A DNA stretch of 62,291 bases from a virus, in IMG/VR virus record IMGVR_UViG_3300036823_000041, positions 1 through 62,291 of that record; one strand, written 5' to 3'. This document shows, in pieces, positions 1 to 8,300 of this stretch. The notes under the pieces were generated by a model. That model saw only the letters and a program-made list of their open reading frames with translations, was not told where the DNA came from and searched no databases. The stretch's first letter is position 1. Each line of letters opens with the position of its first letter. Both the position numbers and the translations under genes were made by a program.

Positions 1-2
1 TG

Positions 3-632
3 CCGATCGACGGCTCGGCAACCAATAACCTCACCTTCACGGTGAGCTATCTCTTCGGCTGGTCCGACCCGGTGGTCTTTGTCCCGCGCAAGGGCGAACT
101 GGTTCCGAACGTCGAGGGCCGCAAGTGGTCTTTCGACGACCTGGCGCATGCCGACCTGCTCTACCTGCCGCAGCGGTACCCGGACAGCGAAGTCGAATCG
201 GACGCGGACCTGAATTGCAATCTCGTCGCATTCGGATACGACGGCGCCATCTACACGCTCACCGAGGGCCAGTACTTCGACAACGACCATACCGGCGCGC
301 AGATTGGCTATTTCTGGAACTGGGAGGAGGTGCTCGGCCCGTCGCAGTCCTTGAACCTGCTGCAACTCGGCGGCGCGACCGTCGGCTGCACCGGAGCGGG
401 AAGCATCAATGTCTACGCGCGCGGCGACCAGGGCGAGAAGATCCCGCTCTCGAATGCGATCGCTCAACTCCAGCTCGTCGCCGGCAAAGAGACGAACGCG
501 GATTTCTGGGCTCAGGATTATTCGACTCGCTTCGCGCTCGGCTACGACAATGGCGGCGTCGCCGGAGTCTGGTGCGAGCTCCACATGGCGATACTCTATC
601 AACGGGTCTGGGAACAACTGCGCAGCGGATAA
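3..632 (+). CDS. Tail or virion protein, 5' truncated by window edge
   Basis: The reading frame is open from the first bases and ends at TAA 630-632. About 209 residues are visible and the true start lies outside the window. An in-frame GTG at 42 is not preceded by a ribosome site, and the upstream codons read as ordinary protein, so it is probably internal. The protein is rich in Gly, Asn and aromatic residues and has no recognisable catalytic motif. It lies directly before a repeat-containing adhesin-like gene and upstream of ejection-type genes, so a tail component is inferred. The precise family is not recognised. Confidence 0.6.
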   Translation, partial: PIDGSATNNLTFTVSYLFGWSDPVVFVPRKGELVPNVEGRKWSFDDLAHADLLYLPQRYPDSEVESDADLNCNLVAFGYDGAIYTLTEGQYFDNDHTGAQIGYFWNWEEVLGPSQSLNLLQLGGATVGCTGAGSINVYARGDQGEKIPLSNAIAQLQLVAGKETNADFWAQDYSTRFALGYDNGGVAGVWCELHMAILYQRVWEQLRSG

Positions 633-638
633 GAATGC

Positions 639-2102
639 ATGGCTAAAAATAACGTCATCGTCACGTCGAAGATCGAGGCCGCCTCCGCGGGCAACATGCA
701 GCTCAAGGAGACGCTCTACCAGATTGCGAAGAATCTGCAGCTCTCGGCGACGGTTCAGAACACGAGCAACAAGAACACGCCCGGCGAAGCGGTCGCGACC
801 GTCTCGGCCCTGGGCTCGAGCTACATCGTGCAGCTCGTCCTGCCGGGCACGCTCTCGCCGACCTCTGTGCTCCAGGGCGTGCAGGCCGCGGCCGCGCAGA
901 CGCAGCAGTCGAATACGACCGGCATTACCGCGGTCTATCATCAGATCCAGGCTGCGACGACGCCACGCTTCGATGCTGGCTCAGACCTTCATCAGTACGG
1001 CGGCAATACCGGCTCGGTGCAGCTCTACTGGAACATCACCGATCTGCCGACCGGGCAGTATTACTTTCGCAGCCGCTCGAGCTTCGACGGACAGAACTGG
1101 AATCTGTGGAAGCTCGCGAATGGCGGCAAGCCAGTCGGCGGCCGCGGCGAGTCGGTCACCCAGGAGACGGTCGTCAACGGCGTCTCGGCGGTCTTCACCC
1201 TGCCGGGGAAAGAGCTCGTCGCCTTTGTCGCAGGACTGGCGAATAACGGCGACTCGTTCACCCTGCCCGAGAACCTCTACAGCTCGGCGATGATGGCGAT
1301 CGCCGGACCCAACGGCTACAAGGACACTGGCCACCCGTCGCACGGCGTGCAGGAGTGCGACATCCTCATTCAAGACCTGGGCGAGTCGACAACCGGGCCG
1401 GCCGATTTTCCGATAAGTGTTGGGATGCTTTACCAGGATGGCAGCGGGAACTCCTGGGCGGGCTCGGCGAATTTCTTCGCGTTCGCGTTCGATCCGCTCG
1501 GCACCAACGTCTCGCTCGTCGTCGCCGGGCTCACCAACTGGGCAGTCTTCACGCTCCCCGGCGGCGGCAAGATGGCAGTCGGCGCCGGCAACGCAGCCGA
1601 CGGGACGACGATTACCCTGCCGCCGAACTTCGCCTGGGCCGATGCGCAATTCGTAGCTTCCCCGCAGAACGGATACTCGGCGCCCAACGAAGCGCATGGC
1701 GTATTCGCGTGCAGCATCTCCGGCACGGGCGTCGTCTCGATGAGCTTCAAGGACGGAGTCGGCAACGTCTGGACCGGCACCGCGCAATACCTCGTCATCG
1801 CCTTTTCGCCGGGCCTGCTCGACGCGAGCGGCTTTCACGAGATCAATACGCCGGGCGGCTCCCAGGTCGCCATCGGCTCAGGCACCGCGGCGAGCGGTAC
1901 CGTCATAGGATTGCCCGCCGGTTACGATTGGTCGAAGGCGCTGGTATTCGTGACGCCTAGCAGCTTCGTCGATACGGGCCATCCGTTCCACGGCATCGCC
2001 AACTGCTCGGCCAACCGCGGCATAGTACAGGCCGTCTACCAGGACGGCGAAGGCAATACTTGGTACGCGGGCGTCAACTGGATGGTCTTCGCGTGGCAAT
2101 AG
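639..2102 (+). CDS. Repeat-containing virion/adhesin-like protein
   Basis: 487 residues, starting 7 nt after the previous stop. The N-terminal third (to about residue 180) includes a beta-rich segment describing a domain with the motif YYFRSRSSFDGQNW. The rest is three related modules of about 90 residues. Each has the order TLPGGKxAVGAG, then an xHGV/FxC segment, then YQDGxGNxWxG, then a hydrophobic strand ending near AFxP or FAWQ. Repeated beta modules with a conserved Trp and Gly pattern are typical of phage fibre or decoration proteins. Function is inferred from this architecture and from its tail-gene neighbour; no enzymatic site is seen. Confidence 0.6.
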   Translation: MAKNNVIVTSKIEAASAGNMQLKETLYQIAKNLQLSATVQNTSNKNTPGEAVATVSALGSSYIVQLVLPGTLSPTSVLQGVQAAAAQTQQSNTTGITAVYHQIQAATTPRFDAGSDLHQYGGNTGSVQLYWNITDLPTGQYYFRSRSSFDGQNWNLWKLANGGKPVGGRGESVTQETVVNGVSAVFTLPGKELVAFVAGLANNGDSFTLPENLYSSAMMAIAGPNGYKDTGHPSHGVQECDILIQDLGESTTGPADFPISVGMLYQDGSGNSWAGSANFFAFAFDPLGTNVSLVVAGLTNWAVFTLPGGGKMAVGAGNAADGTTITLPPNFAWADAQFVASPQNGYSAPNEAHGVFACSISGTGVVSMSFKDGVGNVWTGTAQYLVIAFSPGLLDASGFHEINTPGGSQVAIGSGTAASGTVIGLPAGYDWSKALVFVTPSSFVDTGHPFHGIANCSANRGIVQAVYQDGEGNTWYAGVNWMVFAWQ

Positions 2103-2527
2103 ACCCGCTGCACTGGAGACGGCGATCGCACGGTATAACCTGGCGCATTGCGGTGCCGGCCGACGACGACAAGCTGCGCGAGATCCATGCGCAGAAAGGC
2201 CGCCGGCTCAACGACTCCGAACTGCCTAACCTGTTCGCGGCGCCGGTGCGCCTGACGCTGGTCGGCGAGGATGAGCACGGGGAGATCGTCTACGGCGCAT
2301 ATGTCGAGAACGTCGCGCATATTCGAGCTATCGGCGTGCATAGAAATGGCCTGCGATCGCTGCTCGGGCTCAGGTCGGTTTTCGTTGCGTTCCTGCGCTC
2401 CGCGGGGTACCGGCTCTGCAAGATCAATTTCAAGCGCCAGATGACCGCCGCGGTCCGCGGTCCGCTGATCGAAGCCGGTTTTCGCCCGGAGGATAAACAG
2501 GGGCCGAATTTCACCTTCAGGCTTTAG
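2093..2527 (+). CDS. GNAT-like N-acetyltransferase
   Basis: 144 residues from a GTG at 2093 that overlaps the stop of the upstream gene; an upstream TTG at 2060 is in frame but less likely. A beta segment (LTLVGEDEHGEIVYGAYVE) is followed by helix and strand elements, ending with an EAGF segment near the C-terminus, the usual place of the last GNAT helix and strand (compare ALxxxGF). Small GNAT proteins are common between tail and internal-virion genes of podoviruses, where their substrate is generally unknown. The family call rests on fold-like pattern only. Confidence 0.5.
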   Translation: MAIDPLHWRRRSHGITWRIAVPADDDKLREIHAQKGRRLNDSELPNLFAAPVRLTLVGEDEHGEIVYGAYVENVAHIRAIGVHRNGLRSLLGLRSVFVAFLRSAGYRLCKINFKRQMTAAVRGPLIEAGFRPEDKQGPNFTFRL

Positions 2528-2544
2528 GTAGCCCCGCCGGTCCG

Positions 2545-2577
2545 GTTTTTGGTATGAGTTCCCGCGCGAGGGAATCT
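2545..2577 (+). promoter_or_regulatory. Putative late promoter P1 with 5'-leader hairpin
   Basis: GTTTTTGG is followed by TATGAG at 2553-2558, which together read as an extended -10 (TGG-TATGAG). A dyad follows: TTCCC at 2559-2563 pairs with GGGAA at 2570-2574. The right arm contains GAGGG, which would serve as ribosome site for the ATG at 2578. The same core recurs at 45030, 55002, 55586 and 60811, always before rightward late genes. Confidence 0.6.
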
Positions 2578-3144
2578 ATGGGCGGCGACGCTGGAACCGA
2601 CGCAGCAAAGAGCGAAAATTCAGACGCGACGGACTGGGAAAATACAGGAGTCGGCAGCTATAACGCGGACCTCGGCAGCTATATGTCGAACGTCAACTCG
2701 GCGCTCGCCGCGGGCAATCCCTATCAGACCACGGCCTATAAGACCGCGCAGAACCTCGAAACGTCGGGCGCGGCCAATTCCGAAGACACTGCCGCGAAGA
2801 CCGCGACCAGGGGCGCCGCCTTGCGCACCGGGCTCAACTCGGCAGCCGTCAACGCGCAGGACTCCGAGAACCGCCTGGCGCAGACGCGCAACATCGACAG
2901 CTTCAACGCGACGCGCGATACCGCCAACGACCAGGCATGGGAGCAGGAACGGCAGGGGCTCATGGGCCAGCAACTCGCCGGAGCCAACTCGCAGGCGGCG
3001 GCAGACGCGGCCTACGGCCAGCAACGCAGTTCCGCTACCAGCGGCCTACTGACGCAGCAGGAAGAAGAAGATCAGATGTGGGCAGGCCTCGGCGAGACGG
3101 CAATGAAGGGCGCCGGAGCCGGATTGACCGCAGCTTTCGCATAG
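2578..3144 (+). CDS. Small Ala/Asn/Gln-rich virion protein (internal or ejection type)
   Basis: 188 residues from ATG 2578, chosen because GAGGG lies 7 nt upstream; ATG 2554, inside the promoter-like TATGAG, is in frame and would add eight residues. The protein is hydrophilic and rich in Ala, Asn, Gln, Ser and Thr, with predicted long helices (for example SEDTAAKTATRGAALRTG) and a short hydrophobic C-terminal end (GAGAGLTAAFA). It is the first gene after P1 and begins a run leading to the polyvalent protein. Composition and position match internal virion proteins of podoviruses, but no named family is recognised. Confidence 0.55.
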   Translation: MGGDAGTDAAKSENSDATDWENTGVGSYNADLGSYMSNVNSALAAGNPYQTTAYKTAQNLETSGAANSEDTAAKTATRGAALRTGLNSAAVNAQDSENRLAQTRNIDSFNATRDTANDQAWEQERQGLMGQQLAGANSQAAADAAYGQQRSSATSGLLTQQEEEDQMWAGLGETAMKGAGAGLTAAFA

Positions 3145-3154
3145 GGAGGACACG

Positions 3155-4564
3155 ATGGCCGCAGCAGATGTCGTGCCTTTTGTCGACGACGACGAAGACG
3201 AGGAAGCGCAGGCGCTCTACAAGGGACCGTCCAAGAGCGAGGACGACGACGCCGATACCGGCAAGTCGCAAGGGACCAAGGGCGCCTATGGCCCGTCTGG
3301 CTCCGGCAAGAGCGGCGGCAGTTCGCAGATGCCGTCGACCGTCGACGCGCCCGCGTCGGATGACCCGGACGAACAGGATCTCGTCGCCCCGAAGTACACT
3401 GCGCCGGATCGCTCCGCGCTGCAGGCTGCGCAGGCCAAACAGTCGACCGACGCAACGGCGATCGACCGCAACGCTCCAGGCGTCAAGCCGACGTGGAAAG
3501 ACCGCTTGCTCGGTGGGCTCGCCGGATTCATGTCGCAGGACGCGGCCGGCGGCGCGAGCGTCACGAATCGGAAGTACAACCAGGCCGTCGCGCAGCAGAA
3601 GGCGAACCTCAGCGCCGATCAGACCGTCGTCAATACGGAGCAGTCGAAGCTCGAGGCCGAGGGCCAGGATTTCGAGCATCAGCTTCAGGCAAACCGCGGC
3701 CAGGTAGCGACGGCAAATGCCAACTCGCTCACTGGCGAGCGCGCCGCCAAGGCTGCGAAGTACGACGCCGCGATCGACCCGAAGTCGATCCATCAGAACG
3801 ACGACGGCGAATGGGAGGGCACGACCTACGGCGGCAAGACGGTCCCGGCATCGCCGCCGGCCGGATTCAATAAGCCGCTTCCGCAGCCGAAGACCTACGA
3901 GGAGCTCGTCTCTGCGTCCGAGAATCCGCAGTACTCGGACGACCAGCGCGCCGGCTTCAGGCGCGCCGCGAAGACCATCCAGGGAACTGAGGTCAAAAAG
4001 TTCCAATCGACCGCGCCGCGGCAATCCGACGAGGAGCTATGGATCGCTGCTTTCAAGCGCGACAACGGACGCGCCCCGAATGCCGACGAACTCGAGCAGC
4101 ACAGCACCCGCAAGAGCTCGGCCGCGAGCGGCCGCACCGCGCGCTCGATCGACGACAAGGCCGCGACCGCCTACCAGGCCATCGAGAAGCAGATTTCCGA
4201 CGGCGATCTCGACCCGAACGTGCCCGAGGATGCGGCCAAGATCAAGAAGGCGAAGCAGAACGTCGAGGACCAGCGCCATCAGGACATGACCGACATCGGC
4301 GTGCAGCACACCCGTTTCGTCTACGACGATGCCAACAAGGGCCACAACGAAGGACCCTCACGGCAGGGACCAGGCAGCCAGCAACGGCAGGCCGCGACGC
4401 CCCCGCAGCAGGGCGGACCAGGCAAAGCTCCCAGGCCTGGCGCGCCGATCGACCGCGCCGGCATTCAGCACTATCTGCAGATGGCGGGCGGCGACAAGGC
4501 GAAGGCCCGCGATCTCATCAAGGCCGACAATTGGACGATTCCGGTATCTGGGAAGAAGGGGTAA
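3155..4564 (+). CDS. Hydrophilic virion/ejection protein
   Basis: 469 residues with a GGGAGG ribosome site. The N-terminus is very acidic (VPFVDDDEDEEAQ), followed by low-complexity Gly/Ser/Lys. A region near residues 110-190 carries the segment WKDRLLGGLAGFMSQD and long Gln/Ala-rich helices. The C-terminal third is Gly/Gln/Pro-rich and ends in a short helical motif (IQHYLQMAGGDKAKARDLI). No enzymatic motif is seen. The gene sits between another helical protein and two proteins sharing an N-terminal PDLLDDV tag, so a role in the ejected set is inferred. Confidence 0.55.
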   Translation: MAAADVVPFVDDDEDEEAQALYKGPSKSEDDDADTGKSQGTKGAYGPSGSGKSGGSSQMPSTVDAPASDDPDEQDLVAPKYTAPDRSALQAAQAKQSTDATAIDRNAPGVKPTWKDRLLGGLAGFMSQDAAGGASVTNRKYNQAVAQQKANLSADQTVVNTEQSKLEAEGQDFEHQLQANRGQVATANANSLTGERAAKAAKYDAAIDPKSIHQNDDGEWEGTTYGGKTVPASPPAGFNKPLPQPKTYEELVSASENPQYSDDQRAGFRRAAKTIQGTEVKKFQSTAPRQSDEELWIAAFKRDNGRAPNADELEQHSTRKSSAASGRTARSIDDKAATAYQAIEKQISDGDLDPNVPEDAAKIKKAKQNVEDQRHQDMTDIGVQHTRFVYDDANKGHNEGPSRQGPGSQQRQAATPPQQGGPGKAPRPGAPIDRAGIQHYLQMAGGDKAKARDLIKADNWTIPVSGKKG

Positions 4565-4567
4565 GCC

Positions 4568-5302
4568 GTGCCGGATCTTCTCGACGACGTGCATGCCGAG
4601 CAGGCCGCCGGCGACAAAGGCGCAGCCGGCGCTCCGCAGCCCTTGCAGGATGCGACCCGCGACCTCGGCGTCCAGTACCGGCCTGCGTCGACTGACCCGA
4701 ACATCCAGCGCGATGCCGTTGCCGGCAGCGAGAACTCGATCGCCGGCGTCGAAGAAAACGAGCCGCGCCAGGTCGAAGTCAACGACGAGGAGAAGTTCGA
4801 GAACAATGCCGACCAGGTGGTGCCGCATGAGCTCTACCACGTATGGGCGAACAATCTGCCGCCATCGGTCAGGGCGAAGATCCCCGCGAGCACCCAGGCC
4901 GATTATGCCGAGCCGACCGTCGATAGCGTGAACGCGCTCCATCGCCAGGGCAAGACGCTGCTCGACCTGCCCGGAGAGCAAGGCGCGCAGCTCATGGCGT
5001 GGTCCGCGATGCACCCCGACGACCGCAAGGTGCAGGCGGCGATGAAGCCTTATCTCGACGACATGCGCAACACATCGCTCTCGGTGATCCAGGCGACCGG
5101 CCCGCACGATAAGCAGATCAACACCACGCCGCGGGCTCCTGCGGGTCCGCGCGACGACATCCCTGGGATGGAAGGATTCCACATCACGCCCGGCCAAAAT
5201 AAACTCATCCGGCGGCCCGTTGCCGAGCAGTACGTCGACAAGGCCAAAGGCAACCCCGCTGTCGCCCGCATCATGGCGGCGCACGACGGTCACAGGTTCT
5301 AA
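4568..5302 (+). CDS. Putative ejected zincin-like metallopeptidase, PDLLDDV tag
   Basis: 244 residues from GTG 4568, with AAGGGG 8 nt upstream. Residues 2-8 are PDLLDDV, the same heptapeptide found twice at the start of the next, giant gene. A textbook HExxH zinc motif (HELYH, His87 to His91) lies in a stretch preceded by VVP, as in DUF4157-like or toxin-type zincins. A third ligand is not obvious. A 3-nt gap links it to the polyvalent gene, and the shared N-terminus suggests both proteins are packaged by the same route. Peptidase activity is inferred from the motif alone. Confidence 0.55.
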   Translation: MPDLLDDVHAEQAAGDKGAAGAPQPLQDATRDLGVQYRPASTDPNIQRDAVAGSENSIAGVEENEPRQVEVNDEEKFENNADQVVPHELYHVWANNLPPSVRAKIPASTQADYAEPTVDSVNALHRQGKTLLDLPGEQGAQLMAWSAMHPDDRKVQAAMKPYLDDMRNTSLSVIQATGPHDKQINTTPRAPAGPRDDIPGMEGFHITPGQNKLIRRPVAEQYVDKAKGNPAVARIMAAHDGHRF

Positions 5303-8300
5303 ATGCCCGATCTTCTCGACGACGTAGCCAGCGACCACGCGCAGCCAGATCTGCTCGACGATGTCGCATCGCAGCAACAGCCCGACCAGGGAGACGCCGC
5401 GGCCGCGCAGCAGATGCGCGAGGGACCGCCGCCGACGGCGAAGGGTCCGAGTATCCCCGACCCAGGCATGCGCGAGGAGTCGGTCGGGCGCGCCGTCTTC
5501 GGACCGGCGCAGGGTGCGGTCGATGCGGTAAAGCAGGTTCCCGGCGTAGGACTGCTCGGCGGCAAGAAGCTCAACGACCCGCTCACCGGCACGATCGACA
5601 CCGAGAAGCGCGGCGCCGCGACGTTCAAAGAGGGCCTCGATCTGCTCGGCCCGGACAACTTCGCCGACAACTCGGCCGAGGGGTTCAAGCGGACCGCGCG
5701 CGGCTTTACCAAGCTGGCCGATGGCGCCATGACCATGAGCTCGCCGGCGCTGGCCGCCGAGATGGGCGGAAACCCGGCGTCGATCATCCCGATCGCGAAG
5801 GGCATCATTACCGGCTCGATCACTGGCGCGGCCGCGCAGAAGATCACCAAGGCCGCCGGATTCTCGCAGGATTACCAGGATCTCGCGAAGACCGTCGGCT
5901 TCTTCATCCCGACCGCCGCCGGCGCCATGTTTGGTGCGACTGAGTCGCCCGTGAAATTCGGTGAGGGCACCGGCACGGTAACGGACTACGCCGCGCCGAA
6001 AGGGGCAACCGGACCCGGAAGCGGGCGCGTTTCAACGTTCACCGGCTCGAACCCGCAGGAGTTCACCGCCGGCGCCAGGGTGGGCGGCCGGACCTTCGGC
6101 ATCCGCATACCTCGCGGAAGGGCGGCCGCACCGGGAGCGGCAGGCCCGGACGTGCTGCCACCCCCGCCGAGCCCCGGCATGGCCCAGGCGGCGTCGGACG
6201 CCAAGGCGGCGGCGGCGGCGCTCAATGCCGACCAAGCTGCCACCCAGGCGGCGCAGCGCACGCAGGCAGGCATTCCCCCGCCCGAGCCTCCAAAGCCGGC
6301 AGGGATGGACCAGGGCGAGCTGCGGCCGGGCACCGTAAGCGATGCCGCCAAGCTCATCCAGATGGCGCCCGAGAACATGCGCGGGCCGATGATGCTCGAG
6401 GCGCACGGCAACCTCACCAAGTGGCTCGCGACCAACGGCAAAGTCATCATGCCGGACGGCAAGATCCAGATCATCGACTCGCCGGACAAGGCCGCCAAGG
6501 TCGCCCAGGATCTGCTCAATTCCGAGGTCGATCGCCATCAGCAGGCATTCGAGCAGCAGAAGGCCGATCGCCAGAAGGCCGCCGAGGATGCCGCCAAGCA
6601 ACAGCAGGAAGGCGAAGAGGCCACCATCGAGCAGGCCGGGCAGCCGGGCGGCGAGGAGGAGGAGGAGAATCCGGTCGTCGCCAGGGCGCGGACGATTCTG
6701 GCCGCCAACGCAAATGCCCCGCAATCGCGCCAGCTTGCCCTCCTGCAGCGCCAGCTCCGCGTCGGCCCTGGGATGGCTAACCAGCTTCTACGCCAGGCGC
6801 AGGCCGGCAAAGCCGCCGCAATGGCAGGCGGTATGGTGGGAAGTTCGACCGAGCCGGTGACGCCCGAGCCGAATGAGCAGGTCGACGCGCAGATCCAGTC
6901 GCTCGCCAAAGGGACGGTCCCGGTCGTGTTTCTGCCGGAAGGCTCGAAATACAAGCCGGCGATCCCGCCGGGTATGAAGGCGATCAAGGTATCGGGCGCG
7001 GATACTCCGGGCGCCGGCACCTACGTCTACAACCCGACGAAGATCCAGGCCGCGGCGATCAAAGAGGCGGCCAAGAACGGCACGCACGGCGACCTGCTCG
7101 GCCACATCAACGACAAGGGCGCGATCACCGGCATGAAGGTGCCGGCAATTCTGCAGGCAAAGACTGCGGACGGCACGCCGATCCAGGAGTCGGTCGTCGA
7201 CGGCGCGAATCCGCAGGAGGTCCGCGACCAGGCCGCGGCGCTGCGCGAACGGCACCCCGACGCCCACATCCAGATCCGCCATCCCGAGGCCGCGCTCAAC
7301 GAACGGGACCATCTCATCGCCAGGAGCGAAACCGGCGGCGGCGACATCTTCGACCACATCGCGCAGGAGCGCGGGAAAGGAGAAAGCAATGCCGTACAAA
7401 AGCAAGGCACAGCAAGGGTACTTTCACAGCCCGGCAGGGAAGAAGGCAGTCGGAGCCAAGGTAGTGAAGGAGTTCGACCAGGCGAGCAAGGGGCAGAAAA
7501 ACCTGCCACAGCGCGCGCCGGCGAAGCGGAAGTAAATCCAGTCGAGGGAGGTCCACGGAAGCCAGAGCCAGCGGAGCGCCGGCAGGATACAGAACGGCGC
7601 CGGCGCGTCGCTGAAATGTCGCCCGAGGAGATGCGGCAGGAGCTCCAGACATCCGAGAAAACCGGCCTGCCCAACCGCCGGGCATTCGAGGAAGCCGCGG
7701 ACAAAGGCGCGGTCGGCATGTCGGACGCCGACGGGCTCAAGGCGTTCAATGATCGCTTCGGATACGAGAGCGGCGACAAGCTGCTCCGCGCCAAGGCCGA
7801 CGCGCTGCGCGAGGCTGGCGTCGAGGCGTATCACGACAAGGGCGACGAGTTCCTCTACCGCGGCGAAACCCCCGAGAAGCTGCGCGCCGGACTGGACAAA
7901 GCGCGGGACATTCTGCGGGACAAAATCATCGAGGTAAGGGGAGCGGATGGCACAACCAAACAGTTCAAGGGCGCAGACTTCAGCCACGGCACCGGCAAGG
8001 ACATCGCCGAAGCCGAACGCGGGCTCAAGCAGCACAAAGCCGAGCGAGAAGACCGCGGGGAACGGCGGCGTGGGGAGCTTCGAGGATTTAATGAGGCTGG
8101 ACCCGAAACAGGTCAAGAGCGTGAAGGTGCTGCCATCAAGAAAGGCGACGCCGGAGTCCGATTCAAAGACGACAAGGGAGTCGAACGAGCGGGCACGGTA
8201 GCGCACACCAACGAGCGCGTGACCCGGCTCCGGGCCAACGACGGCAAGGAATACACCGTCAAAACGGCCGGGCTCAAGCCTGCGGCGGACATTACGCCGG

